Of a DNA stretch of 64,000 bases, positions 9,628-19,230 are shown in pieces (position 1 is the stretch's first letter; every line of letters begins with the position of its first letter). Source of the stretch: Candidatus Abyssobacteria bacterium SURF_5 (GTDB lineage: Bacteria > Abyssobacteria > SURF-5). The position numbers and the translations under genes are program-made. Below the pieces are notes generated by a model, which had not been told where the DNA came from, did not search any database, and worked only from the letters and a program-made list of their open reading frames with translations. The DNA is taken from contig QZKU01000026.1 of assembly GCA_003598085.1 (NCBI GenBank), forward strand, positions 8,320-72,319. The letters run 5' to 3'.

Positions 9628-10817
9628 TACCTGTCCTTGTTCGCGAGGATTTCAGAAACCACCTGCACGTCCTTATCGCCGCGGCCGCTGAGGTTTATGA
9701 TGACGCTGTCCGCACGGTTCATTTGCTGCGCGATTTTAACGGCATGTGCGACTGCATGCGAGCTTTCGAGCGCAGGAATAATGCCCTCGACCCTGCCCAG
9801 CAACTGAAAGGCGGCAAGCGCCTCTTCATCCGTGACCGCCGTATAGTCGATCCGTTTCCGGTCGCGCAGATAACTGTGTTCGGGTCCGACACTGGCATAG
9901 TCCAGGCCCGCAGAGACTGAATGTGTCAACCCGATCTGGCCGTCGGCGGTCTGCAAAACGTAGCTCATGCAGCCTTGCAGAACCCCCAACTCGCCGCTCG
10001 CAAAACGAGCGGCATGCTTTCCCGTGTCGATGCCGAGGCCGCCCGCCTCGACGCCGATCATCTTTACCTGTTCATCCTGCAGGAAATCGTAAAACAGACC
10101 GATCGAGTTGCTGCCACCCCCAACGCACGCGATCAGCAGGGCCGGCAGCCTTCCTTCTTTCTCGAGAATCTGCCGGCGCGCCTCTTGCCCGATTACGCGC
10201 TGAAAATCGCGCACCATCATCGGATACGGGTGCGCACCGAGAACTGAGCCGAGTATGTAATGAGTGGTGCGTACGTTCGTCACCCAGTCGCGCATGGCCT
10301 CGTTGATGGCATCCTTCAACGTCTTGCTGCCCGAATCGACCGGTGTCACTTTCGATCCGAGAAGACGCATGCGAAATACATTGAGCGCCTGGCGGCGCAT
10401 ATCTTCTTCGCCCATGTAGATCTCGCATTCGAATCCGAAGAGGGCGGCAACCGTCGCCGTCGCGACTCCGTGCTGCCCGGCCCCCGTCTCCGCAATAATA
10501 CGCGTCTTACCCATGCGCTTCGCCAGGAGCGCCTGCCCTACGGTGTTGTTGATCTTGTGAGCCCCCGTGTGACACAGGTCTTCGCGCTTCAAATATATTT
10601 TTGCGCCGCCGAGCCGTTCCGTCAAGCGGCGGGCGAAAAACAGAGGAGTGGGCCGACCGGCATACTCCGTTAGGTAGTACGAAAGTTCGCGCTGAAAATC
10701 CGGGTCTTCCTTGTGCGCTCGATACGCGTCTTCCAGTTCTTTGAGCGGCGACATCAGGGTCTCCGGAACATATTTGCCGCCATAGGGACCGAAGTGACCG
10801 CCGCTGTCAGGCAACAT
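9627..10817 (-). CDS. trpB: Tryptophan synthase beta chain
   Basis: 396 residues from the preferred start. PLP enzyme joining indole and serine to tryptophan. The PLP lysine is in the HTGAHKINN motif, the phosphate-binding loop is GGGSNSIG, and the GAGQHG motif lies after the lysine. I chose the ATG at 10817 because it has a GGAGG sequence about ten bases upstream and the protein then starts [14 protein letters not shown], as in homologues. A longer reading from 10844 has no Shine-Dalgarno. It overlaps the end of trpF by 11 bases. Confidence 0.96.
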   Translation of the reverse strand: MLPDSGGHFGPYGGKYVPETLMSPLKELEDAYRAHKEDPDFQRELSYYLTEYAGRPTPLFFARRLTERLGGAKIYLKREDLCHTGAHKINNTVGQALLAKRMGKTRIIAETGAGQHGVATATVAALFGFECEIYMGEEDMRRQALNVFRMRLLGSKVTPVDSGSKTLKDAINEAMRDWVTNVRTTHYILGSVLGAHPYPMMVRDFQRVIGQEARRQILEKEGRLPALLIACVGGGSNSIGLFYDFLQDEQVKMIGVEAGGLGIDTGKHAARFASGELGVLQGCMSYVLQTADGQIGLTHSVSAGLDYASVGPEHSYLRDRKRIDYTAVTDEEALAAFQLLGRVEGIIPALESSHAVAHAVKIAQQMNRADSVIINLSGRGDKDVQVVSEILANKDR

Positions 10818-11430
10818 AGGATTTTGCCCTCCGAATGAAATCATGCACTTTCTGGGGATCTTTCCAACCGGGTGAAGCCTCGATGCCGCTGGAGACGTCG
10901 ACGGCGTCCGGCGAAGCGACTTTAATGGCTTCGGCCACGTTTTCCGGAGTCAGACCCCCCGAAAGAATGATCGGGCGCCCAAGCGTCTTCGCTTTCGTTG
11001 CGAGGGTCCAGTCAAAAACTTTCCCGGTGCCACCCGCCATTCCCGGCACTTTCGTATCAAGCAAAATATAAGCTGCCGAGGAGCGCTCAATGAGCTCCAA
11101 GTCCGCCTCCTTCGCCACCGAAACAACCCGGATGAATTGCGCCGGATGGAATCCGGCATACCAGATGCGCTCTTCGTCATCTCCATGATACTGAATGTAG
11201 TCGAGGCCGACCAGGTCGAATATGTCGCGGGCATAAGAAGGATCGGGCTCGACAAATACCCCCACCACCGATACGAACGGCGGCAGACGCCGCCGAATGG
11301 CTACTGCAGTCTCCGGCGCTACCTGTCGCGGGCTTGGGGCGAAGATAAGACCAACGGCGTCCGCTCCGTTTGCAGCGGCCCACAGAGCGTCCTCAAGATG
11401 GGTAACGCCGCAAATCTTTACCCTAACCAT
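10807..11430 (-). CDS. trpF: Phosphoribosylanthranilate isomerase
   Basis: 207 residues, TIM barrel. Opening motif [13 protein letters not shown] contains the catalytic cysteine, and the aspartate general acid is in the [15 protein letters not shown] segment. It isomerises phosphoribosylanthranilate to the carboxyphenylaminodeoxyribulose phosphate used by TrpC. ATG at 11430 is preferred over the TTG one codon earlier. It overlaps trpC by 8 bases. Confidence 0.95.
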   Translation of the reverse strand: MVRVKICGVTHLEDALWAAANGADAVGLIFAPSPRQVAPETAVAIRRRLPPFVSVVGVFVEPDPSYARDIFDLVGLDYIQYHGDDEERIWYAGFHPAQFIRVVSVAKEADLELIERSSAAYILLDTKVPGMAGGTGKVFDWTLATKAKTLGRPIILSGGLTPENVAEAIKVASPDAVDVSSGIEASPGWKDPQKVHDFIRRAKSYVA

Positions 11431-12196
11431 CAAGCAGCTCCCGCATTTTTCGCTGAATATCCGGACTGGTCACCAGCGCCTCTCCCACGAGAATGGCGTC
11501 GACGCCGGCGTCCCGCAACATCCTCACGTCGCCTGCCGTACTTATCCCGCTTTCACTCACTAAAATTATGCCGTCGGGAACTCGCGGCGCGAGTTCGAGC
11601 GTTGTGGCAAGCCTTGTTTCGAAGGTGCGAAGATCCCTGTTGTTGATTCCGATAATGCCGGCCTTCGCTTCGAGCGCCGCATCGAGTTGCTCCGCGTCGT
11701 GAGCTTCAACCAGCGCGTCCAGTCCCAACTCCGAAGAGAGCGCCACAAAGTTGCGCAACGACTTCCGGTCAAGGGCCGCGACAATCAGCAAAACCGCGTC
11801 GCCCCCAATCACCAGGCTCTCCCACAACTGGTATTCATCGATCACAAAATCTTTTCTAAGCACCGGCAGCCGGGATACCCGCTTTGCAATGCGCAAATAG
11901 GAGGGATCGCCCTGGAAATATTTCCGATCGGTCAGAACCGATAACGCGGACGCTCCCCCGCAGGCATAGACATCTGCAAGACGCGCCGGATCGAAATCCG
12001 CGCTCAACAGCCCTTTCGAAGGCGACGCCTTCTTTATCTCCGCGATCAGCTTGATGCCGTCTACGGAACGAATCGCGCCGGCAAAAAAACCGCCTGGCCC
12101 TCTCTCGGCTTTTTTCTTCAGTTCAGGCAGGGGCGTCCGCTCTTTGGCCTCGGCGACTTCTCGGCGTTTATGCGCAAGGATGTCATCGAGTATCAC
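11423..12196 (-). CDS. trpC: Indole-3-glycerol phosphate synthase
   Basis: 257 residues, a TIM barrel with the usual extra N-terminal helix (ILDDILAHKRREVAEAK). The catalytic lysine motif EIKKASPSKG is near residues 54-63, and the later catalytic lysine is in VLRKDFVIDEYQ. Stand-alone enzyme, not fused to TrpF. The start is GTG and overlaps the trpD stop by four bases (GTGA). Confidence 0.96.
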   Translation of the reverse strand: MILDDILAHKRREVAEAKERTPLPELKKKAERGPGGFFAGAIRSVDGIKLIAEIKKASPSKGLLSADFDPARLADVYACGGASALSVLTDRKYFQGDPSYLRIAKRVSRLPVLRKDFVIDEYQLWESLVIGGDAVLLIVAALDRKSLRNFVALSSELGLDALVEAHDAEQLDAALEAKAGIIGINNRDLRTFETRLATTLELAPRVPDGIILVSESGISTAGDVRMLRDAGVDAILVGEALVTSPDIQRKMRELLDG

Positions 12197-13203
12197 CGCG
12201 CCGATACCTCGCGCAGCCGCCGCAGTTTTTCCAATGCGGCGCCGGAATCAATTGAGCTTGCGGCCGCTTCGATACCGTCGGCCACAGATTCGACTTTCCC
12301 GGCGGCAATAAGAGCGAAGGCAACGTTCAGGAGGACGATGTCGCGGCGGGCGCCTTCTTCGCCTTTCAATATAGCTTCGATGATTCTCGCGTTGGCGGCC
12401 GGATCTCCTCCGGACAGCGCCTCCCTCCGCGATCGCTTGATTCCCAATTCGGCGGGATCGAATTCATAGGTCGTCACCTTTCCATCTCTGACTTCCGCTA
12501 TGAACGAGGTGGAAGTGACGGTTATCTCATCAAGCCCGTCGGCCCCGCAAACCACAAACGCATGACGGGTGCCCAGATTTCTGAGTACATGAGCCAACGG
12601 CTCAAGAAAGCTGCGATCGCACACCCCGATTACCTGCGCATCGGCAAACGCGGGATTGGAGATGGGTCCGAGAATGTTGAAAACGGTTCGAATGCCGATC
12701 TCGCGCCTCGGCCCGACGGCATATTTCATGGCGCCGTGGTATAGAGGTGCAAACATGAACCCAAAACCCACTTCGTCAATCGACTGCTCGACTGCAGAGG
12801 GTTCGGCCTCGATTCGGATGCCCAGTTGCTCAAGGACGTCGGCGCTCCCGCAGAGGCTGGACATGCCGCGATTGCCATGCTTCGCAACCGCCACCCCCGC
12901 TCCCGCCGCAACAAATGCGGCAGCTGTCGAAACATTGAAGGTGCCCGCCCCGTCTCCGCCGGTACCGCAAGTATCCACCAGCGGTCGGCGCTTCGGGTTC
13001 AAGCGGATGACTTTGTCGCGCATCACCTGCGCGCAGCCGGTGATTTCCTCAACCGTCTCGCCCTTCATCCGCAGCGACACGAGAAAAGCCGCGATTTGTG
13101 CGGGAGTCGCTCTGCCACTCATGATTTCGTCCATTGCAGCGGCAGCCTCGCCGGTTGATAGATTCTTCCTGTCGCACGTTTTCTTGAGGAATTCCTTGAA
13201 CAT
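12193..13203 (-). CDS. trpD: Anthranilate phosphoribosyltransferase
   Basis: 336 residues, full length and not fused to a glutaminase domain. The PRPP-binding motif GTGGDGAGTFNVST is near residues 77-90, and the KHGNRGMSS anthranilate-site segment follows. Transfers phosphoribosyl to anthranilate. The ATG at 13203 has a GGGTGA sequence seven bases upstream, formed by the end of purE; a GTG at 13212 is the alternative and would overlap purE by four bases. trpE and trpG are not in the window, so the first step of the pathway is encoded elsewhere. Confidence 0.95.
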   Translation of the reverse strand: MFKEFLKKTCDRKNLSTGEAAAAMDEIMSGRATPAQIAAFLVSLRMKGETVEEITGCAQVMRDKVIRLNPKRRPLVDTCGTGGDGAGTFNVSTAAAFVAAGAGVAVAKHGNRGMSSLCGSADVLEQLGIRIEAEPSAVEQSIDEVGFGFMFAPLYHGAMKYAVGPRREIGIRTVFNILGPISNPAFADAQVIGVCDRSFLEPLAHVLRNLGTRHAFVVCGADGLDEITVTSTSFIAEVRDGKVTTYEFDPAELGIKRSRREALSGGDPAANARIIEAILKGEEGARRDIVLLNVAFALIAAGKVESVADGIEAAASSIDSGAALEKLRRLREVSAR

Positions 13204-13208
13204 GACGA

Positions 13209-13733
13209 TCACCCGGCGTGTTTGGAAATTTCCCGCTGCAGCGCTTTCTCTTTCTGTTCGACGGATCCAGCGAGATGAGCTTTATAAGCGGTGAGTTTCT
13301 TGCGGAGACGACCATCGCCAAGCGCCAGTATCTGGACAGCCAACAATCCTGCGTTGCGCGCACCGGCCTTGCCAACCGCCATAGTCGCTACCGGCACTCC
13401 GGCAGGCATTTGTATTGTTGAGAGGAGAGCGTCGAGCCCTTTCAATGGGGAAGAATCTATCGGCACCCCGATAACGGGAAGCGTCGTATGAGCGGCTATC
13501 ATGCCGGCAAGATGCGCAGCGGCGCCCGCCCCGGCAATTATCACCTTTATCCCGTTTTCGGCCGCGCCTTCAGTGAGCGCAATGGTTCGTTTCGGCGAAC
13601 GGTGCGCCGAAGACACCTTCATGTCGTAGCCGACACCGAATTCATCAAGTATGTCGGCCGTTTCGCGCATGATCGCATGGTCGCTTTCGCTTCCCATGAA
13701 GATGTAAACCATCTTTTTTACCGCCTTCGGCAT
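13209..13733 (-). CDS. purE: N5-carboxyaminoimidazole ribonucleotide mutase
   Basis: 174 residues, typical for PurE. The GSESDHAIM substrate-binding motif is at about residues 13-21, and SSAHRSP and GAGAAAHLAGMIAAHT follow, matching class I PurE, which rearranges N5-CAIR made by PurK. No purK is present in this window. The ATG directly follows the purD stop (TAAATG). The next gene, trpD, begins at its stop, joining the purine and tryptophan genes without a gap. Confidence 0.95.
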   Translation of the reverse strand: MPKAVKKMVYIFMGSESDHAIMRETADILDEFGVGYDMKVSSAHRSPKRTIALTEGAAENGIKVIIAGAGAAAHLAGMIAAHTTLPVIGVPIDSSPLKGLDALLSTIQMPAGVPVATMAVGKAGARNAGLLAVQILALGDGRLRKKLTAYKAHLAGSVEQKEKALQREISKHAG

Positions 13734-15020
13734 TTATGAATCCCTTTCGAGACGCGCCAGAGCTTTCTTGCCGATGTCGGAGCGGAAATATCTGCCCTCG
13801 AATCGGATTGTTTCGGCGCACTGGTATGCGCGCTCGATGGCGGAGGGGATGTCCTCGCCAAGGGCCGTAGCTCCGATCACGCGCCCACCGTCGGTGACAA
13901 CCTGGCCGTCTTTCAATTCCGTGCCGGCATGAAAAACAATGGCGCCGGCCACTTTTCGCGCGTTTTCCAATCCTGTGATTCGCATCCCCTTCTTGTATTT
14001 TCCCGGATATCCGCCGGATGCCAGGACAACACAAACTGCGGCATCGTCTGTCCATTCGGCCTGCATGTCGCTCAGCGTGCCGTCCGCACATGCGAGCATG
14101 AGAGGAACGAGATCGCTCTTGAGACGCGGAATGACGACCTGCGCTTCAGGATCGCCGAAGCGAACGTTATATTCAAGCACTTTCGGACCGGCTTCGGTCA
14201 TCATGATTCCACAATAAATCACGCCACGATATTCGCAACCCTCGTGCCGGAGAGCATCGATGGTAGGTCGAATTATCTGATTCTCAATATGTTCGAGAAG
14301 CGTCGGACTGACGACGGGGGCCGGCGAATACGCGCCCATTCCGCCCGTGTTCGGCCCTTTGTCGCCGTCGTAGATGGCCTTGTGGTCCTGCGACGCGGGC
14401 ATTGTCAGAATGTTCCTGCCGTCGGTAAAAGCGAGCACCGACGCCTCTTCGCCCTGCAGAAACTCCTCGATCACGATCCTGCTGCCGGCGCGCCCGAAAG
14501 CCCCCTCAACCAGGCACTGATTGACCGCCGAAAGGGCGACTTTCTCATCAAAGGCAACAATGACTCCTTTTCCGGCGGCCAAACCGTCTGCCTTTATCAC
14601 AACCGGCGTTCCGATCTCATGCACGAATTCGGCCGCCTCTTCGGCCTCGCAGAACGTGTGAAAAGTCCCGGTGGGGATGTTGTATTTCGCCATCAGCTTC
14701 TTCGCGAAAATCTTGCTCCCCTCCAGCAGCGCAGCCTCTGCCCGCGGCCCAAAAGCCCTTAGGCCGCGCTCGCTCAGCTTATCAACCACTCCCTCGACAA
14801 GCGGCGCCTCGGGACCAACCACCGTGAGGTCTATCTTCTCCTTTTCCGCAAAGGCGACGAGCTTCTCCGTATCGGTCGCCTTGACATTCACGCATTCCCC
14901 AAGCTCGGCTATTCCTGCATTTCCGGGAGCACAAAATATCTTTTTCACAAGAGGGCTCTGGCTTATCTTCCAGACGAGGGCGTGCTCTCTTCCGCCCCCT
15001 CCGATAACCAATATTTTCAT
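13734..15020 (-). CDS. purD: Phosphoribosylamine-glycine ligase (GARS)
   Basis: 428 residues, ATP-grasp ligase of normal length. The N-terminal domain begins MKILVIGGGGREHAL. The ATP-grasp core contains KADGLAAGKGV near residues 142-153, and the metal-binding EYNVRFGDPEAQV near residues 283-295. It makes glycinamide ribonucleotide in de novo purine synthesis. AAGGAGG lies nine bases before the ATG. Confidence 0.96.
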   Translation of the reverse strand: MKILVIGGGGREHALVWKISQSPLVKKIFCAPGNAGIAELGECVNVKATDTEKLVAFAEKEKIDLTVVGPEAPLVEGVVDKLSERGLRAFGPRAEAALLEGSKIFAKKLMAKYNIPTGTFHTFCEAEEAAEFVHEIGTPVVIKADGLAAGKGVIVAFDEKVALSAVNQCLVEGAFGRAGSRIVIEEFLQGEEASVLAFTDGRNILTMPASQDHKAIYDGDKGPNTGGMGAYSPAPVVSPTLLEHIENQIIRPTIDALRHEGCEYRGVIYCGIMMTEAGPKVLEYNVRFGDPEAQVVIPRLKSDLVPLMLACADGTLSDMQAEWTDDAAVCVVLASGGYPGKYKKGMRITGLENARKVAGAIVFHAGTELKDGQVVTDGGRVIGATALGEDIPSAIERAYQCAETIRFEGRYFRSDIGKKALARLERDS

Positions 15021-15040
15021 GGCGAGCCTCCTTGCTATTC

Positions 15041-16618
15041 CTAATGCTTGAAATGCCGCATGCCGGTGATGATCATCGCAATATCATGTTCATTGGCGGC
15101 GGCAATGACCTCATCGTCTTTTTTTGAGCCGCCGGTCTGGATGATCGCCCTGATGCCGGCCTCGGCGGCCGCATCAACGCCGTCACGGAACGGGAAGAAC
15201 GCATCGGAAGCAAGCACTCCGCCCTTGGCGCGCCCGGCGGACTTGTGAGCGGCAATCATACTGGAATCAACGCGGCTCATCTGGCCGGCGCCGACCCCGA
15301 AGACCGTGAAATCCTTTGCATACACAATCGCGTTCGATTTCACGTGCTTGCAAATGACCCACGCGAAAAGCAGGTCCTTCATTTCCTTTTCCGTCGGCTT
15401 GCGCTTCGTGACGAGCTTGAACTGCGACTGGTCGTACGTCGCCCGATCGAAATCCTGCAGCAGCATACCGCCGACTACGCGCCGCATGTTCGGCGCGCTG
15501 TCACGAGCGCCGCCCAACTCGCCGACGGCAAGAACCCTGAGGCTCTCGCCCCACCATTGCCGCGTTTTCAGCACCTCGAGCGCCTCCTTGGCAAACGAGG
15601 GAGCGATGATCGCTTCAATAAACGTGTTCGGCTTCGCCATCAACTCCGCCGCCTTGAGATCGATGTGGCGGTTCGCGCCGACGATGCTGCCGAACGCTGA
15701 CACCGGATCCCCAAGCAGCGCGCGCGAATACGCCTCATGGATGTCATTGCCGACGCCGGCGCCGCATGGATTCGTATGCTTGATAATCACCGCAGTCGGC
15801 TCCTGGAAATCCTTAACGATTTCCAGAGCGGCGTCCAGATCAAGAATATTATTGTAGGAGAGCGTCTTGCCATGCAGCATCTCGGCCGTGGACACGCTCG
15901 GCTCCTTCGCATTCGGATCGACATAGAAAGCGGCCGACTGGTGCGGGTTCTCACCATACCGCAGGTCCGCCTGTTTCCGGAATTGGATGTTGAGCATTGC
16001 AGGATATTTGCCGCCCTTCTTGTCCACAGCGGCAAGATAATCGGCAATCGCGCGATCATATGTGGCCGTATGTTCGAAGACCTCGCACGCCAGATCAAAT
16101 TTCAGCTTCTCCGGAACTTTGCCGCCTCCCCTTTTCATCTCCTCGATGATCTGCCCATATCGCGCCGGATTCACCACCACCACCACATCGCGATAATTTT
16201 TTGCCGCCGCTCGCAGCATCGTGGGCCCGCCGATGTCAATCTGCTCGATCGCGTCTTCCAGTTCGACGTTCGGCTTCGAAATCGTCTCCTGGAATGGATA
16301 CAGGTTGACGACTACCATGTCGATCAGCTCGATACCGTGCCGGTCAACCTGCTGCATGTGCTCGAGGTTGTCCCTGAGCGCAAGCAGCCCGGCGTGAATC
16401 TTGGGGTGCAGCGTTTTCACGCGCCCATCCATCATCTCGGGGAATCCCGTGTAATCGGAAACCGAACGAACCGGCACTCCGGCCTGGTCAAGAGTCCGCT
16501 GAGTACCGCCGGTTGAAAGAATTTCAACCCCCACTCCGGCCAGGAATCTGGCAAACTCGACAATCCCGGCTTTGTTGGAAACGCTCAAAAGCGCGCGTTG
16601 TATCTTATTGGCAGGCAT
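15041..16618 (-). CDS. purH: Bifunctional AICAR transformylase / IMP cyclohydrolase
   Basis: 525 residues, both domains present. The N-terminal MGS-like cyclohydrolase domain (about 1-195) shows LSTGGT and [12 protein letters not shown]. The transformylase domain follows with [13 protein letters not shown] and the catalytic lysine-histidine motif [12 protein letters not shown]. It performs the last two steps to IMP. AGGTG Shine-Dalgarno upstream of the ATG. About 20 bases separate it from the flanking purQ and purD genes. Confidence 0.96.
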   Translation of the reverse strand: MPANKIQRALLSVSNKAGIVEFARFLAGVGVEILSTGGTQRTLDQAGVPVRSVSDYTGFPEMMDGRVKTLHPKIHAGLLALRDNLEHMQQVDRHGIELIDMVVVNLYPFQETISKPNVELEDAIEQIDIGGPTMLRAAAKNYRDVVVVVNPARYGQIIEEMKRGGGKVPEKLKFDLACEVFEHTATYDRAIADYLAAVDKKGGKYPAMLNIQFRKQADLRYGENPHQSAAFYVDPNAKEPSVSTAEMLHGKTLSYNNILDLDAALEIVKDFQEPTAVIIKHTNPCGAGVGNDIHEAYSRALLGDPVSAFGSIVGANRHIDLKAAELMAKPNTFIEAIIAPSFAKEALEVLKTRQWWGESLRVLAVGELGGARDSAPNMRRVVGGMLLQDFDRATYDQSQFKLVTKRKPTEKEMKDLLFAWVICKHVKSNAIVYAKDFTVFGVGAGQMSRVDSSMIAAHKSAGRAKGGVLASDAFFPFRDGVDAAAEAGIRAIIQTGGSKKDDEVIAAANEHDIAMIITGMRHFKH

Positions 16619-16636
16619 ATATTCACCTCGCTGAGA

Positions 16637-17458
16637 TCAGCTTGAACGAGAAAAATCCGGTAACGAGCATCCGTTCTTGATGTAATTCACCGCATTCCGA
16701 AATACCGCCACGCCCATTCCCTCGCGCGGGGTTTTTTCGCGGGTCCAGCGTGGATGATTGGTCTGAAAAAGGTACGCCTCCGGATGAGGCATCAGGCCGA
16801 AAATCCGGCCCGTCAAATCGCAGATGCCCGCAATGCCGTCTTGCGAGCCGTTGGGATTGTACGGGTATCCGTCTGCTTTCCCCTCTTCATCCACATATTG
16901 AAGCACGACGTGTCCGCCCGCGTGCAGCCGTTCGAGCACGGTTTCACTCGAAGTAACGAGCTTGCCCTCGCCATGACGGACGGGCAGGTACATTCTATCA
17001 ATCCCTTTTGTGAAAATGCAACGCGAATTCGGGTTCGCCGCCAGATAGACCCAGCGGTCTTCAAACTTGCTCGAATCGTTAAACGTCAGCGTCACCTGCT
17101 GATCGCCGTATTTCCGGTCGAGCGCCGGCAAGAATCCCATCTTGACAAGAACCTGGAAACCGTTGCAGATGCCGATGATCAATTTTCCGTCTTCAATAAA
17201 ACGGAGCAACTGATCCCGCAGATGCTGTATCAGCTTGTTGGCGAGCACCTTGCCCGCGGCGATATCATCTCCGTATGAGAATCCGCCGGGAATCGCGAGA
17301 ATGTCATAATCGCTTAATGATTTCCCGCCCGGCTCGATCAGGTCGTTCACGTGCACCCGCTCGGCGCGACCGCCGACCCGACGCATGTTAAAGGCATACT
17401 CGGTCTCATAATCGCAGTTGATGCCGTAGCCGGTAAGCACTAATACGCTTGGTTTCAT
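16637..17458 (-). CDS. purQ: FGAM synthase glutaminase subunit PurQ (long form)
   Basis: 273 residues, longer than the roughly 225-residue PurQ of Bacillus but like the long PurQ that pairs with PurS-PurL fusions. Class I amidotransferase: the nucleophile is C98 in GICNGFQ, and the catalytic His-Glu pair is in LMPHPEA near residue 225. It supplies ammonia from glutamine to PurL. The ATG lies 36 bases from the end of the inserted DpdA-like gene. The leader before the ATG is AT-rich and has no Shine-Dalgarno, unlike the other pur genes, so the insertion seems to have replaced its native ribosome binding region. Confidence 0.94.
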   Translation of the reverse strand: MKPSVLVLTGYGINCDYETEYAFNMRRVGGRAERVHVNDLIEPGGKSLSDYDILAIPGGFSYGDDIAAGKVLANKLIQHLRDQLLRFIEDGKLIIGICNGFQVLVKMGFLPALDRKYGDQQVTLTFNDSSKFEDRWVYLAANPNSRCIFTKGIDRMYLPVRHGEGKLVTSSETVLERLHAGGHVVLQYVDEEGKADGYPYNPNGSQDGIAGICDLTGRIFGLMPHPEAYLFQTNHPRWTREKTPREGMGVAVFRNAVNYIKNGCSLPDFSRSS

Positions 17459-17493
17459 AATTCTAATTCAAAGATTTGATATAACCTTGAAAG

Positions 17494-19230
17494 CTAACTC
17501 TTAATAAATCTTTTGTAAAAGACCCAAGTGTTGTGAAAACCTCTCCGTTTATTACGATTTGCGCCTCTGAAAATGACAACATTGATTCCAATTTTTCGGC
17601 AGATAGGGCAATTACATCTTTCCCAAGGCTTCTCAGATAGAAGTTTTTCATATTTTTCAGCAAAATGATTGTCTTCACTTTGACGTTCTAACAAAGGTCC
17701 GTATCTATTTAATGCAATAAGAGTTTCTTCTGCTCCTTTTGGATTGTCTCCAAAAACACCCAAGGAGCGAAGACAATTTTCTTCAAGTATACGAGCTTTC
17801 TCTTTGGAAAGTTTCTTATCTGCTACGGCTTCCTGTATCGCTTTGGAATCACTAAACGGTACCCGAACGGCCGCATACCATGTTCCGTCAACCGCCAAAT
17901 AATTTTGATCCGATCTTAGCCAAGCCTTCCGAAAATATGAGGCAGAATCAAAGCTAGATACTCCCAATGTGCGAAAAAATGGTTGTAGCTTGGGCCGAAG
18001 GATCCCAAATAGATGCAGCCATAAGTTTTCTTCGTGCCCTCTTGTTCGCTCTTGCAGAGCTTTCCTGACTGCGCCCACAATCTCGATTATTTCTGAATCA
18101 GAGCGTGGTACTAATCCACCCAAAGCTATATGCCGATATCCCATATCTATGTACTGATGCAAGCAGGATATATAGGAGCGGACACCAACGCCCTGAATGA
18201 CGCCCATAGGTATAAAAGAATAGTTCTTTTTCTTCCATAGTCCAATGAATTCAGCAGCGTTTTCTGTTGTCAGTTTTACTCTTTCGTACCTGGCAGATAG
18301 ACTCAATATGCGCTTACGTGAACTTCCATCTTTATGTTTTTTTACTATTTCTTGCAATGGTATATGGTCTACTGACGCGCCTATATCAAAGCCGTATTTG
18401 TGGTACATATCTAAAGCTTCCATTGTGGAAAAAGGAGGTTTACTCTCCGCTGTATATGAAAATGCCCCACAATCTCCAAACAGAAGCATGTTATCCGGGA
18501 GTTGTAGCACCTCTCTGAGGTTTCCAGATGAGCACCTCCCCTTGGCCATTCTATAAATTGCACCTTTACCCATATTCATGTGAGATAAACTTAAAAGCAC
18601 GCCATCATAAGGGGCATCTTTGCCGTATATTTCATGGGCGTATGCTTTACGAGACTCACCAGCCTTTATGGGTTCTTTGCCTTCGTCTGGAATAAATGGC
18701 TCATCAACGTAATCGTCCCAATCAGGAAAAAAATAAATATATGAGCGGATGCTTTTACCTTTTTTTTCGATAGATGCTGTCTTAGATGGCAGTTTTTCAA
18801 GCCATGATTTCATGGCTTTCATTTTCATGCCGATGGGTCCTTTTGCGTAAGTAAACTTCGCTTTTGGGAAGATTTTCTCAATCCCCCTGACCGCATTAAG
18901 ATAATCTGCACCTAAATTCAGGAATATACCCTCCGGCTGTGATAGCTTTTGAAGCGCTGATAGGACCCTTTTGTTAAATGATGTGGCAGAATGCGAGTCA
19001 AAACGCTGGTCGTATTGACTTATTATAGTTGTAGCATCGATCAATCCATATTTGGCTGAGAGAATCTTAATCTGTAATCCCGGAGGCCAGCCTTTAACGA
19101 GAAGCATTTTTCTTAGAACTCGAAAGTTAACTCCATCATACAAGCACATGGCCGGAGCTTTTATTACCTGCGGTAATTTAGTTTTTGAACAGGCCACTAT
19201 CAATAAGTGACCTTCGAGGTGAGTTGTCAT
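17494..19230 (-). CDS. DpdA-like TGT-family transglycosylase with DUF6884 N-terminal domain
   Basis: 578 residues. Residues 8-120 resemble DUF6884/YaaA-like domains (VACSKTK at 12-18, ILSAKYGL at 56-63). Residues 205-578 resemble queuine/archaeosine tRNA-guanine transglycosylases: the substrate-binding aspartate D253 in FGDCGAFSY, a GVIQG segment at 343-347, GGLVP at 371-375, the probable nucleophile D428 in SFDSAS, and a zinc site C539-x-C541-xx-C544 with H566. Standard bacterial Tgt has DSGGFQ instead of DCGAFSY; the latter resembles DpdA enzymes, which insert 7-deazaguanine (preQ0) into DNA. A tRNA substrate cannot be excluded. The ATG overlaps the HAD gene stop by four bases. AT-rich compared with the flanking pur genes. 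No preQ0 synthesis gene is in the window. Confidence 0.8.
   Translation of the reverse strand: MTTHLEGHLLIVACSKTKLPQVIKAPAMCLYDGVNFRVLRKMLLVKGWPPGLQIKILSAKYGLIDATTIISQYDQRFDSHSATSFNKRVLSALQKLSQPEGIFLNLGADYLNAVRGIEKIFPKAKFTYAKGPIGMKMKAMKSWLEKLPSKTASIEKKGKSIRSYIYFFPDWDDYVDEPFIPDEGKEPIKAGESRKAYAHEIYGKDAPYDGVLLSLSHMNMGKGAIYRMAKGRCSSGNLREVLQLPDNMLLFGDCGAFSYTAESKPPFSTMEALDMYHKYGFDIGASVDHIPLQEIVKKHKDGSSRKRILSLSARYERVKLTTENAAEFIGLWKKKNYSFIPMGVIQGVGVRSYISCLHQYIDMGYRHIALGGLVPRSDSEIIEIVGAVRKALQERTRGHEENLWLHLFGILRPKLQPFFRTLGVSSFDSASYFRKAWLRSDQNYLAVDGTWYAAVRVPFSDSKAIQEAVADKKLSKEKARILEENCLRSLGVFGDNPKGAEETLIALNRYGPLLERQSEDNHFAEKYEKLLSEKPWERCNCPICRKIGINVVIFRGANRNKRRGFHNTWVFYKRFIKS

Noticed and set aside
8830-9807. 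325-residue plus-strand frame opposite trpA and trpB
   Set aside because: Shadow of the trp genes; composition rich in R, H and D typical of antisense frames.
17463-17678. 71-residue minus-strand frame overlapping the end of the DpdA-like gene
   Set aside because: It lies in another frame over the zinc-site coding region, which is clearly the real frame; it has no homology that I recognise.
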